This document shows, one piece after another, positions 14,781 to 23,705 of a stretch of DNA of 44,185 nt. Origin of the DNA: an uncultured Oscillibacter sp. (lineage in GTDB: Bacteria > Bacillota > Clostridia > Oscillospirales > Oscillospiraceae). Position 1 is the stretch's first letter. Every line of letters starts with the position of its first letter. The notes under the pieces were generated by a model, which did no database searches, was not told the origin of the DNA, and saw nothing but the letters and a program-made list of their open reading frames with translations. Both the position numbers and the translations under genes were made by a program. Where the stretch lies: NCBI GenBank assembly GCA_947577075.1, contig CANPTW010000021.1, positions 1-44,185 of the forward strand, written 5' to 3'.

Positions 14781-15917
14781 TTACTTTCGGATCTCCAGCA
14801 CCGTCCGGTAGATGCGCTCCGCCGCGTCCCGGATTCCCAGGGAGGCCATGGCCGCCTCCATTTCCCGGAGGCGGGCCCCGTCGTGGAGGATGGCGCACGC
14901 CGTCTGGAAAAGGGTCTGGCCGGAGCACTCCGCCTCCGTCAGGACCGCCGCGCCCCCGGCCTCCTCCAGGGCCCGGGCGTTCTTCTCCTGGTGGTTGTTG
15001 GTGACATAGGGGGAGGGCACCATCAGCGCGGGGGTCCCCAGGGCCGTCAGCTCGCTGATGGTGGAGGCCCCGGCCCGGCAGATCACCAGGTCCGCCGCCC
15101 GCATGACGGGCGCCATGTCATAGATGTACTCCCGCAGCTGCAAGGCCGGGCAGCAGCCCAGATTCACGCCCTTTTCCCCCAGGGCCTCCAGGATCATGGG
15201 GCAGCCCTGCTTCCCCGCTCCGTGGATGTGGTGAAAGGGCTGCTTCGCCGCCTCCAGGGCCAGGAAGTCCGCCATCCGGCGGTTCATGCCCGCGGCCCCC
15301 AGGGAACCCCAGAAGGAGACGACCAGGGGCCTGCCGTCGTCCACGCCCAGGGTCTTTTTGGCCTGGGCCTTGGTCATGGAAAAAAAATCGTTCCGCACCG
15401 GCGTTCCGGTGACGACCACCTTCTCCGGGCGGCGGTAATGCCTCCGGCAGGACTCAAACCCCACCATGATCCGGTCCGCGTAAGTCTCCAGCATCTGCGT
15501 CGTCAGGCCGGGGACCGCGTTGGACTCGTGAACCGCTGTGGGAATCCCCATTTTCGCCGCGGCCTTCACCAGCGGGTAGCTGGCGTACCCCCCGGTGCCC
15601 ACCACCGCGTCGGGCCGGAAGGCCCGGAGGATGGCCCGGGCCTCCCCGGGAGCCCGGATGAGATTCCCCACGGAGATGAGGTTGTGCCGGATCTCCGCGG
15701 GCTTGAAGGAGCGGTGAAAGCTGGAGATGTGAACGGTTTTAAACGCATAGCCCGCCTTGGGCACCAGGTCCTTTTCCAGTCCCCGCTCCGCGCCCACAAA
15801 CAGGATCTGCGCCTGGGGCTCCTTCTCCAGGGCCAGCTGCGCCAGGGCGATGGCCGGGTTCACATGCCCCGCCGTCCCGCCGCAGGTGAAGATGACCCGC
15901 TGTAGCGGTCTTGGCAT
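14781..15917 (-). CDS. murG: Lipid II synthase MurG
   Basis: A 378-residue peripheral membrane glycosyltransferase that adds GlcNAc to lipid I to give lipid II. The N-terminal GGTAGHVNP loop (13-21) and the C-terminal UDP-GlcNAc site (ICRAGASTISELTALGTPALMVPSPYVTNNHQEKNARALE) are intact. The ATG at 15917 has GGGAGGTG about 8 bases upstream; the frame extends further upstream but without a ribosome-binding site. It is separated from ftsW by a palindrome-rich gap. Confidence 0.97.
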   Translation of the reverse strand: MPRPLQRVIFTCGGTAGHVNPAIALAQLALEKEPQAQILFVGAERGLEKDLVPKAGYAFKTVHISSFHRSFKPAEIRHNLISVGNLIRAPGEARAILRAFRPDAVVGTGGYASYPLVKAAAKMGIPTAVHESNAVPGLTTQMLETYADRIMVGFESCRRHYRRPEKVVVTGTPVRNDFFSMTKAQAKKTLGVDDGRPLVVSFWGSLGAAGMNRRMADFLALEAAKQPFHHIHGAGKQGCPMILEALGEKGVNLGCCPALQLREYIYDMAPVMRAADLVICRAGASTISELTALGTPALMVPSPYVTNNHQEKNARALEEAGGAAVLTEAECSGQTLFQTACAILHDGARLREMEAAMASLGIRDAAERIYRTVLEIRK

Positions 15918-15971
15918 TTCCAACACCTCCCTTCCAATCATGTTTGCGGCGACACGACGGTGCGTCTCCTC

Positions 15972-16185
15972 GCGGCATAGCCGCTGGGGCCTCCGCCAAA
16001 ACCATGCCGCCGGCATGGTTTCGTAACGCTGCGGCATCACAAAAATACCTTGACCCGCGCGCCCTGGGCGCGCTCACCAGTCCGCAGGCCGGTGGGGGGA
16101 ATCTGCTGCGCAGCCGTTGGCGGCTCTGCCGCCTTACGGATGCGGCGTCCCCCCTTGCGGGGAAAGGGGGGACGAAGTCCCCTCT
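15972..16185. repeat. Cluster of short palindromes in the ftsW-murG gap
   Basis: The 274-base gap is packed with hairpins: GCGGC-ATA-GCCGC (15972-15984), AACCATGCC-GCC-GGCATGGTT (16000-16020), GCGCGCCC-T-GGGCGCGC (16057-16073), GGCGGC-TCT-GCCGCC (16119-16133), and a C6/G4/G6 pair followed by GGGGACGAAGTCCCC (about 16149-16182). None ends in a T-run, so this is not an ordinary terminator. It may be a cluster of repetitive palindromic elements or a processing region. Confidence 0.65.
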
Positions 16186-16191
16186 TTAATC

Positions 16192-17601
16192 TTATCCCGC
16201 CCTCGTGGGCTTCATCTGCCTGGACACCGACAGCACAACCCCCATCTCCGCCAGCTGGATGGACAGGGCCGTCCCCCCGTAGCTGAAGAAGGGCAGCGAG
16301 ATGCCGGTGGTGGGCAGCAGCCCCGTCACCACGCCGATGTTCAGGAAGGTCTGCATGGCGATCAGCGTGATCACGCCGATAACCATCAAACTGCCGAAGC
16401 GGTCCCGGGCATGGAGGGCGATCCAATAGCCCCGGAGGATCAGCGCCGCGAAGAGCAGCATGATGATCGTGGCCCCGATGAGGCCCAGCTCCTCGCAGAT
16501 GATGGCGAAAATGAAGTCGTTGTGCTCCTCCGGGAGGAACAGAAACTTCTGGCGGCTCTTTCCCAGGCCCACGCCCAGAAGGCCGCCGGAGCCGATGGTA
16601 ATCAGGCTTTGGGAGAGCTGGTAGCCCTTGCCCTGGGCGTCCGCCCAGGGGTTCAGCCAGAACTGAATGCGGGAGGTGTTGTAGCCCACCACAAACAGCG
16701 CGAAGTACAGCATGGCCGCCGCGCCGCCCAAGGCCCCCAGGACCCAGGCCCAGTTGATTCCCCCCACCAGCATCAGCGCCGCGCCCACGCCCAGGATCAG
16801 AATGGCGCCGGAGAGGTGGGGCTCGATGGCCACCAGGCCCGCCGTGACAATCAGCAGGGCGGCGTAGGGCAGGACGCCGTACCGGAAGGAACGCATGAGG
16901 TCCTTCTTCTTGGAAATGCTGTCGGAAAAGTAGATGACAACGGCCATCTTGGCAATCTCCGAGGGCTGGAAGCTGAACAGCTCCCCCACGCCGATCCACC
17001 GGGTAGCGCCTTTCACCGTGACGGCGAACGGGTTGCCGGGAATCGCCACGAAGATGAGCAGGAAAATGGACACATACAGCAGGGTCTTCGCCACACCCCG
17101 GAAGCGCCGGTAGTTGATCTTGCCGATGAACAGCATTCCGGCGATGCCCATGACGGCGAAAATGCCCTGGCGGACAAACCAGTAGGTGGGGTCGTTGTTT
17201 TTGGTATTGTAGTACGCGGAGGGGAAGCTGGCGGACAGCAGCATCACCAGGCCAATGGCCATCAGCAGCAGGACCAGCAAGCAGAAGGGCAGGTCGATGG
17301 GCCCTTTGGCCAGCTCTCTGCCCTCCTCCTCCAGCGCCTGCTGGCGGAGGCGCGCCTCCTGGCGGCGCTGGGCCTCCTCCCGGCTTAAGGGACGGCGGCG
17401 GGGCCGCTTCACCGGCTGCCGCTCCGGCATGGGAAAGGGGATGACCACGCTCTGCCGGGGCCGCGCCGGGGCGGGCCGCCGGCTCTGGGCCTGGACGGGC
17501 TTCCGCCGCTGCTGGGCCGGTCTCCGCTGTGGCTCCGGACGGCGCTGGGGCTCCCGCCTGGGCGGGTCCCTCCGGGCCGCCGAACTGCCGCGCTCCGCCA
17601 T
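16192..17601 (-). CDS. ftsW: Septal peptidoglycan glycosyltransferase FtsW/SpoVE (SEDS)
   Basis: A 469-residue polytopic membrane protein of the SEDS family that polymerises lipid II with its transpeptidase partner. The SEDS core (about 105-465) has about ten helices and the motifs KGATRWIGVGELFSFQPSEIAK, PEEHNDFIFAIICEELG and GISLPFFSYGGT. The first 100 residues are an unusual inside extension rich in Arg, Pro and Gln (PRREPQRRPEPQRRP..). ATG at 17601 follows GGGGGAGG closely, so the extension appears to be translated. The name SpoVE is an alternative; in an endospore former the two cannot be told apart from sequence alone. Confidence 0.94.
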   Translation of the reverse strand: MAERGSSAARRDPPRREPQRRPEPQRRPAQQRRKPVQAQSRRPAPARPRQSVVIPFPMPERQPVKRPRRRPLSREEAQRRQEARLRQQALEEEGRELAKGPIDLPFCLLVLLLMAIGLVMLLSASFPSAYYNTKNNDPTYWFVRQGIFAVMGIAGMLFIGKINYRRFRGVAKTLLYVSIFLLIFVAIPGNPFAVTVKGATRWIGVGELFSFQPSEIAKMAVVIYFSDSISKKKDLMRSFRYGVLPYAALLIVTAGLVAIEPHLSGAILILGVGAALMLVGGINWAWVLGALGGAAAMLYFALFVVGYNTSRIQFWLNPWADAQGKGYQLSQSLITIGSGGLLGVGLGKSRQKFLFLPEEHNDFIFAIICEELGLIGATIIMLLFAALILRGYWIALHARDRFGSLMVIGVITLIAMQTFLNIGVVTGLLPTTGISLPFFSYGGTALSIQLAEMGVVLSVSRQMKPTRAG

Positions 17602-17801
17602 ATTCCTCCCCCTCTCGTTTCTTGTTTATCAAGCACCTGCATTCACAGCCGCAGAGCGCCCGGCCCTCCCGGCCCGGGGTTCCCAAACGGCCCGCAAATC
17701 ACGCCTTCCCCCCGCTCCGGGGTCCGGCAGTCTGCCGGGCTCCCGCCCCGCCGGGCGGCGCTTTTTCAGAAAGCCGTGCCGACGCCTGCCGGTACAGCCT
17801 C

Positions 17802-18788
17802 TCAATACCGCCCCTGGATGCCAAGCCACGCCAGGACGCAGAACAGAACGGTCACTCCGGAAAACACCGTCACCAGCTTCGCCTCGCTCCAGCCGGAGAG
17901 CTCCAGGTGATGATGCAGGGGCGCCATCTTGAAAAACCGCTTGCCGTGGGTGGCCTTGAAGTAGACCACCTGGATGATGTCGGACAGGGTTTCCAGAATG
18001 TAGATGATGCCGACCAGGACCAAAATCAGGGGCATATCCATGGCAAAGGCCAGGGCCGCCACCGCGCCGCCCATGAACAGGCTTCCGGTGTCCCCCATGA
18101 AAACCTTGGCGGGGTGGTGGTTATAGCAGAAGAAGGCCGCCAGTCCCCCCGCCAGGGCGGCGGGAAACAACGCCAGGGGCATCAGCCCCCACTTGGCCGC
18201 GGCGGCGGTGAAGAAAACCATCACCACAAAGGTGACGCTGGAGGACTGCCCGTCGATGCCGTCCGTGAGATTCACCGCGTTGACGCAGCCCACGATGACA
18301 AAAGCGGCAAACGCCAGGTACAAAATCCAATTGATCTCCCAGGTGGCGTTGACAAAGGGAATATACAGCGCGTTGGTCAGCAACCCCTCGTAGCGCATCA
18401 GGCTGAGGAACAGCACCGCCGCCGCCAGCTGGAGGATGAACTTCTGCTTGGCCGTCAGGCCCTCGTTCTGGTGCTGGCGGACCTTGCGGTAGTCGTCCAC
18501 AAAGCCGATCAGGCCGAAAATCAGGGCGAACAGGTAGACATAGAGGTGGGCAAACTCCCCCCGCAGCATGGCCTCCCACCCCATGAGAAACGCCACGACG
18601 CCGGAACCGACGATGAACATGATGCCGCCCATGGTGGGCGTTCCCGCCTTTCCGGCGTGCCAGGCGGGCCCCTCCTTCCGGATTTCCTGTCCCGCCTTCA
18701 GCTTCCGCAGCTCCGCGATGACGAATTTTCCCAGCACCAGCGTCAGCAGGAAGCTGACGCCGGCGGCCAGCAGCAGCGTAACGATCAT
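17802..18788 (-). CDS. mraY: Phospho-MurNAc-pentapeptide transferase MraY
   Basis: A 328-residue polytopic membrane enzyme that makes lipid I from UDP-MurNAc-pentapeptide and undecaprenyl phosphate. The catalytic signatures are intact: Asp98-Asp99 (GFVDDYRK), Asp176 (NLTDGIDG), Asp233 (MGDTGS) and the HHH of APLHHHLE (292-294). It starts 42 bases after murE, where murF normally intervenes, and is followed by a 200-base gap and ftsW, where murD normally lies. Confidence 0.97.
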   Translation of the reverse strand: MIVTLLLAAGVSFLLTLVLGKFVIAELRKLKAGQEIRKEGPAWHAGKAGTPTMGGIMFIVGSGVVAFLMGWEAMLRGEFAHLYVYLFALIFGLIGFVDDYRKVRQHQNEGLTAKQKFILQLAAAVLFLSLMRYEGLLTNALYIPFVNATWEINWILYLAFAAFVIVGCVNAVNLTDGIDGQSSSVTFVVMVFFTAAAAKWGLMPLALFPAALAGGLAAFFCYNHHPAKVFMGDTGSLFMGGAVAALAFAMDMPLILVLVGIIYILETLSDIIQVVYFKATHGKRFFKMAPLHHHLELSGWSEAKLVTVFSGVTVLFCVLAWLGIQGRY

Positions 18789-18830
18789 ATTTCTCCCTCT
18801 CCTCCGCCCGGTCCCGCCGGGCAGATTTTT

Positions 18831-20273
18831 TCACTTGCGCAGATAGTCCGCGACGATCTCCCGCTCGTCCATGTGGCGCTTTTCGTGGCCTACCTCCTGG
18901 TAGGTTTCGTGCCCCTTGCCGCAGAGGACCACCACGTCCCCCGCCTCCGCGTGGTCCAGCGCCCAGCGGATGGCCTCCACCCGGTCCTCGATGACCTCAT
19001 AGGGGGTCCCGGTCCCCGCCAGCCCCGGCAGGATGTCGGCGATGATGTCCGCCGGGCGTTCCGTCCGGGGGTTGTCGGTGGTAACCACCAGGAAGTCCGC
19101 ATTCTCCGCGGCGGCCCGGCCCATCTTGGGGCGCTTGGCCTTATCCCGGTCCCCGCCGCAGCCGAAGAGGGCCACGGTCCGGCCCTTGGCAAAGCCCCGG
19201 ACGGTGGTCAGGACATTCTCCAGGCTGTCGGGGCTGTGGGCATAGTCGATCAGCACGGTGTACGCCTTTCCCGGCGTGGGCACCACCTCCACCCGGCCCT
19301 TCACATGGGGCACCCGGGCCAGGACGGCGGCGCTCTCCTCCAGGGGGATCCCCAGGGCCAGGGCTGCCCCCAGCACATCCAGGGCGTTATCCACCATGAA
19401 ATGTCCGGGAATGTTCACCCGGACGGGGACCCGCTCCTCCTTGTATACGGCGGTAAAGGCCACGTGGTCCGCCGTCAGAGTGATGTTCTCCGCCCGGAGG
19501 TCTGCCGTGCCGGTGCTGGTAAAAGAGAGCACTTTACAGCTCGCATGCTCTAAGAGGCGGGGCGTCCAGGGGTCGGCGGCGTTGACGACGCCGGTCCCGC
19601 AGTTTTGGAACAGGATGGCCTTGGCGTCGCAGTAAGCCTCCATGGTTTTGTGGAAATCCAGGTGGTCCTGGGTCAGGTTGGTGAACACGCCCACCTTGTA
19701 GTCCACGCCATAGACCCGGTCCAGAAACAGGGCGTGGGAGGATACTTCCATCACCACGTGGGTGCAGCCCGCCGCCCGCATCCGGGCAAAGAGCTTTTGA
19801 AGCTCGAAGGACTCCGGCGTCGTCCGCTCCGTGGGCAGCACCTCTTCTCCAATCATATTCTGGTTGGTGCCGATCAAGCCCACCTTTTCGCCCCTGGCCT
19901 CCAAAACGGCCTTCAGCAGATAGGTGGTGGTGGTCTTCCCGTTGGTCCCGGTGACGCCCACCATGGTCATGGCCTCCGCCGGATGGCCGAAGAAGTTGGT
20001 CCCCGCCACCGCCAGCGCCCGGCGGGAATCCGCCACCTGCACATAGGGGATTCCCTCCCCCTCCGGCGGGACCTGGCAGAGCACCGCCGCCGCTCCGGCG
20101 GCCACGGCCTGGGGAATGAATTTGTGCCCGTCCACCGTGTAGCCGCTCAGCGCCACAAAGAGGACCCCGGGCTTCGCCTGGCGGGAGTCGTAGCACACGT
20201 CCCCAATCTCCGTCTCCATATCCACGGCGGCGGAGAGGATCTCCAGCCCCGCCAGCAGTTCCTTGAGCTTCAT
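18831..20273 (-). CDS. murE: UDP-MurNAc-tripeptide synthetase MurE (meso-diaminopimelate type)
   Basis: A 480-residue cytoplasmic Mur ligase. The ATP loop GTNGKTTT is at 109-116, and the amino-acid-selecting motif DNPR at 400-403 predicts meso-diaminopimelate as the third peptide residue. The ATG at 20273 has GGAGG about 9-10 bases upstream; a longer in-frame start lacks one. The neighbours are the PASTA transpeptidase gene upstream and mraY downstream. Confidence 0.96.
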   Translation of the reverse strand: MKLKELLAGLEILSAAVDMETEIGDVCYDSRQAKPGVLFVALSGYTVDGHKFIPQAVAAGAAAVLCQVPPEGEGIPYVQVADSRRALAVAGTNFFGHPAEAMTMVGVTGTNGKTTTTYLLKAVLEARGEKVGLIGTNQNMIGEEVLPTERTTPESFELQKLFARMRAAGCTHVVMEVSSHALFLDRVYGVDYKVGVFTNLTQDHLDFHKTMEAYCDAKAILFQNCGTGVVNAADPWTPRLLEHASCKVLSFTSTGTADLRAENITLTADHVAFTAVYKEERVPVRVNIPGHFMVDNALDVLGAALALGIPLEESAAVLARVPHVKGRVEVVPTPGKAYTVLIDYAHSPDSLENVLTTVRGFAKGRTVALFGCGGDRDKAKRPKMGRAAAENADFLVVTTDNPRTERPADIIADILPGLAGTGTPYEVIEDRVEAIRWALDHAEAGDVVVLCGKGHETYQEVGHEKRHMDEREIVADYLRK

Positions 20274-20312
20274 ACTTGTAAAACCTCCATCCCGTACAAA
20301 ACGTTCAGGAAT

Positions 20313-20341
20313 ATTGTAAACCGGATAAAACGCAATGTATA
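20313..20341 (-). promoter_or_regulatory. Weak candidate promoter of murE
   Basis: TATACA (20336-20341) and TACAAT (20313-20318) on the minus strand, 17 bases apart, lie in the 198-base gap before murE. A TTGACA a few bases upstream has no -10 at the right distance. The call is tentative. Confidence 0.35.
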
Positions 20342-20471
20342 CGGCGTATCCTGTCAAAAAACAGGCAAAACCTGCTCTCGCACGACCGCTGCCTCCGCCG
20401 CGCCGGTCCCGGCGCCGGATTTTCGGAGTCCGCGCAGGCGCGCCCCGTCCCGCCGCCTCTCCCGGAGGAGG

Positions 20472-22937
20472 TTAGTCCCGCACCGAGCTGTCTCCAAAGC
20501 GGACGGTGACCACGCTGCCGGGGGCCAGCTCCGCGCCCTCCTCCCGGTCCTGGGAAATGGCCCGGACGTTGCCGGACTCCGTGCTGGTGGTGCCCGCCAC
20601 CCGCATGATCAGCCCCGCGTTGGTCAGCCGCTGGTTGGCCTCCGCGGCGGTCAGGCCCACTACATTGGGCACGGCCCGGAGGGAGTCGTTCTTCTCCTCG
20701 CCCAGATACAGGACGATGGAGGCGTTGTTCGGCACCACCGCGCCGCCCTCGGGGGTCTGGGCGGTGACCTCGGTCCCGCTGCCCACGGTGCGGAAGGCAA
20801 AGCCCGCGTTCTCCAGCCTCGCCTTGGCAGTCTCCAGATCCTGGCCCACCACGTTGGGCACGGCGGCGTCGGCTCCCGCCAGCTGGGCGGCGGTGTAGTC
20901 CGGCTCCACGCCCAGGACGGGCAGGATCTCGCTCATAATCTGGCTGGCCGTGGGGGCCACCATGTTGCCGCCGGAGGGAAAGGTCCCCGTGGTACGGCTG
21001 GGGGTGTCCATGGTGATGAGCATGATATATTGGGGATCGTCCGCCGGGGCAAAGCACATGAAGGACACCACGATGTCGCCCTTGGGGTTGGCGGGGGTCT
21101 TCGTTCCGGTTTTGTCCGCGGTGCCGGTTTTGCCGCCGATGCGGTAGCCCGTTACCTGGCCGTTCCGCCCGGTGCCGGAGGCCACCACGTATTCCAGACA
21201 CTCCCGGACCTTGGCGGAGGTCTCCTCGCTGATGACCTGCCGGATGCACTTGGTTTCATGCTGGCGGAGGATGCCGCCCTCCCCGTCCAGAACCTGCTCC
21301 ACGATATAGGGCTCGTAGAGATACCCGCCGTTCACACAGGCCGCCTGGGCCCGGATAAGCTCCAGGGGGGTGACGTTGAAGGTCTGGCCGAAGGAGTAGG
21401 AGGCCAGGGAAACCAGGTTGGAATTGAAGCTCTTCTCATTGGCAAAGATGCCCTGGACCTCGCCGATCATGTCCACGTTGGTCTTTTCCATCAGGCCGAA
21501 GGACTTTAAATACTCATAAAATTTGCTGGTACCCAGAGCCTGGCCGATCCGGATAAAGGCGGGGTTGCAGGAGTTTCCCACCGCCTCCTTCAGGATCTGG
21601 TGTCCGTGTCCCGGGGCCGCCCGGGAGCAATTGAAGGGCTTATCCCAGCCCTTGACCATGACGGAGCCGGAGCAGTCGAAGGTGGAGTTCATATTGACGA
21701 CCCCCTCCTCCAGCGCCGCCGCCAGGGTGATGGGCTTGAAGGTGGAGCCGGGCTCATAGGTGGAGTCGATGCACTTGTTCCGCCACTGGCTGTGAAGGGT
21801 GTCGGTCTTGAGCTTGCCGACGGCCTCCTCGTACTCCTCCTCCGTTTTGTAGCTCTCCCGCTTTGCCTCCAGCTCCGTCAGCTGCCTTTCCAGCTTGGCG
21901 TTCAGCTTGGCGTCATAGAGGACGCCGGACTGGTTGGAATCGTAGTTGGGGTACGAGGCCATGCCCAGGATCGCCCCGGAGTTCACATCCATGACGATTC
22001 CGGTGCCCCCGCTGGCGGCGTCAAATTTGCTGAGCATGCTCTCGATGCCCTTTTCCAGGGCAATCTGGACGTTGATGTCCAGGGTCAGCACCAGGTCGCT
22101 GCCGTTCTCCGCGTCGAAGTACTGCTCGTACTGGAACAGCAGGGGCTGGCCCCGGTTGTTCTTGGCCGAGATGGTCATGCCGGCCGTGCCGGACAGGTCC
22201 CCGTCGTACTTGGACTCCAGGCCCACGCCGCCCACGTTGTCGGCATTGACAAAGCCCAGGACGTTGGCGGCCATGGCGTTATAGGGGTAGTACCGCTTGG
22301 AGTCCGGCTCCAGAAAGACGCCGCTGACGGAGCGCCGCTGGTCCTCGGGAATCTCGTTCCCCTCCTCGTCGATCTGGCCGTTGATGAATTTCCGGACCTC
22401 GTCGGCCATCTCCTTTTCCGTCTTCTTCCGCAGGATGACGTACTCGAAATTCGTTTTCGCCATCTCCCGCTCGATTTTCTCCTGGTCGATCTCCAGGATG
22501 CGGGCCAGGCCCCGGGCGATGTAGCTCTGGTCCCGGATGGGCCGGCGGGTATAGCTCTCCCCCTTTTCCAGGGCCCGGAGGGCGGCCTCCTCCTGCTCCT
22601 TCTCCTGGTTCTTGACAAACTGGTCGATCAGCAGGGGGCTCATGAACACGGTTTCCGCCGTGGTGGAGCTGGCCAGGATGTTGTGGTTTTTGTCGTAGAT
22701 GGTCCCCCTGGAGGCGGTGACCTCGCTTTCCCGGGTCTGCTGGCTCACCGCCCGGGCCTGCATCTCCTCATGCCGGTTGATCTGGAGGTCGTAGAGCTTC
22801 CAGAACAGCAGCAAAAAGGTGCCCAGGCCCAGCACCAGCATCATCAGCAGCGTCCGCCCGCGGATGATCTGATTGGCCCGGCGGGCGGACTCGCTCTTGC
22901 GGTGAAGGGCCGGAATTTTGGGGGAACGGTTCGCCAT
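20472..22937 (-). CDS. pbpB: Class B penicillin-binding protein with two PASTA domains
   Basis: An 821-residue bitopic septal transpeptidase that cross-links the peptidoglycan made by FtsW. It has a membrane helix at about 30-46, a dimerisation domain, and a transpeptidase domain with the nucleophile Ser398 (GSTFKP), SCN (456-458) and KTGT (603-606). Two C-terminal PASTA domains begin near AVPNVVGQDLETAK and AVPNVVGLTAAEAN. Two PASTA domains resemble Bacillus PbpB (septation) more than SpoVD, which usually has one, but a SpoVD-like sporulation role is not excluded. An insertion with a coiled-coil look (LERQLTELEAKRESYKTEEEYEEAV) lies just before the active site. It is placed as expected between ftsL and murE. 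Confidence 0.95.
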   Translation of the reverse strand: MANRSPKIPALHRKSESARRANQIIRGRTLLMMLVLGLGTFLLLFWKLYDLQINRHEEMQARAVSQQTRESEVTASRGTIYDKNHNILASSTTAETVFMSPLLIDQFVKNQEKEQEEAALRALEKGESYTRRPIRDQSYIARGLARILEIDQEKIEREMAKTNFEYVILRKKTEKEMADEVRKFINGQIDEEGNEIPEDQRRSVSGVFLEPDSKRYYPYNAMAANVLGFVNADNVGGVGLESKYDGDLSGTAGMTISAKNNRGQPLLFQYEQYFDAENGSDLVLTLDINVQIALEKGIESMLSKFDAASGGTGIVMDVNSGAILGMASYPNYDSNQSGVLYDAKLNAKLERQLTELEAKRESYKTEEEYEEAVGKLKTDTLHSQWRNKCIDSTYEPGSTFKPITLAAALEEGVVNMNSTFDCSGSVMVKGWDKPFNCSRAAPGHGHQILKEAVGNSCNPAFIRIGQALGTSKFYEYLKSFGLMEKTNVDMIGEVQGIFANEKSFNSNLVSLASYSFGQTFNVTPLELIRAQAACVNGGYLYEPYIVEQVLDGEGGILRQHETKCIRQVISEETSAKVRECLEYVVASGTGRNGQVTGYRIGGKTGTADKTGTKTPANPKGDIVVSFMCFAPADDPQYIMLITMDTPSRTTGTFPSGGNMVAPTASQIMSEILPVLGVEPDYTAAQLAGADAAVPNVVGQDLETAKARLENAGFAFRTVGSGTEVTAQTPEGGAVVPNNASIVLYLGEEKNDSLRAVPNVVGLTAAEANQRLTNAGLIMRVAGTTSTESGNVRAISQDREEGAELAPGSVVTVRFGDSSVRD

Positions 22938-23090
22938 GCGTCTGCCTCCTAATCAGCAAATGGGAATGGTACGAAACAAGGGAGCAAGAAGACCTCTCTT
23001 CCTGCTCCCGCCTCATGCCGGGGCCGAAGCGCCGCCAGGGCCGCCGGGTGCGGAAGGGGCCCCTTCAGGCTGTTTGATTATAAGCCGCGG

Positions 23091-23645
23091 TCAGTCAAAA
23101 TATTCCACCACCGCGTAAACCCCCCCGTGAAGCGAGGAGAGGATGCGGCTGAACAGCCCCGGCTCCTTCTGCCGGTAGGCGACGGCGGAGTCCCCCGAGG
23201 AGAGGTCCAGATGCTCCATCTGCGTCCCGCTGGGCTTGGCCATGCCGGCGGCCTCCGCGGCGTCCTTGACCGAGGCCATGTCGAACATCTGATGGTATTG
23301 GGCGGTGAGGTTCACGTTCTCCGCTTCCAGCTCCTCCAGCTGGCTCTGGAGCTTTACCGTCTCCGAGGACAGCAGGGTCAGCTGCACATAGTTCATCAGC
23401 ACCAGCAGCGCCAGTCCCATGACCGCCGCCACGCTCAGCACCGTCAGGGGGGAGACGTACTGCCGTTCCCGGACCAGGACCCGGGGCGCGGCGTGGACCT
23501 TCGCCTTGGTCTTCTCCCGCGCCTTTCGGGCCTCGCCCGCGTGGCGCAGTTCCCGCTCCCGGACCGCGTAGTCCAGATCATAGGCCAGGCTGCCGTTCAC
23601 CGCCTGCCTTCCGCGATACCGCGTGTCCCGCACCGCCGCCGCCAT
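23091..23645 (-). CDS. ftsL: FtsL-like septum protein
   Basis: A 184-residue bitopic protein with a long basic inside segment (1-63), a membrane helix (about 66-88) and an outside heptad region (about 90-118; ETVKLQSQLEELEAENVNLTAQY). This is the topology of FtsL, which pairs with DivIC/FtsB and FtsQ. Sequence similarity within this family is low, so the name rests on topology and on its place between rsmH and the transpeptidase gene. ATG at 23645 has GAGAGGAGG 7 bases upstream. Confidence 0.82.
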   Translation of the reverse strand: MAAAVRDTRYRGRQAVNGSLAYDLDYAVRERELRHAGEARKAREKTKAKVHAAPRVLVRERQYVSPLTVLSVAAVMGLALLVLMNYVQLTLLSSETVKLQSQLEELEAENVNLTAQYHQMFDMASVKDAAEAAGMAKPSGTQMEHLDLSSGDSAVAYRQKEPGLFSRILSSLHGGVYAVVEYFD

Positions 23646-23705
23646 AGAGACGCCTCCTCTCAATCGTTAATCATGCCAGGCCGGGGGCCTGTCCGTATCC
23701 GCCCT

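Noticed and set aside
16037-17686. A 549-codon open frame on the minus strand in another phase of ftsW
   Set aside because: The translation is Gly/Ala/Pro/His-rich low complexity and overlaps ftsW, which has all SEDS motifs.
17602-17801. Remnant of murD between mraY and ftsW
   Set aside because: No Mur ligase motif can be read in any frame of the 200 bases.
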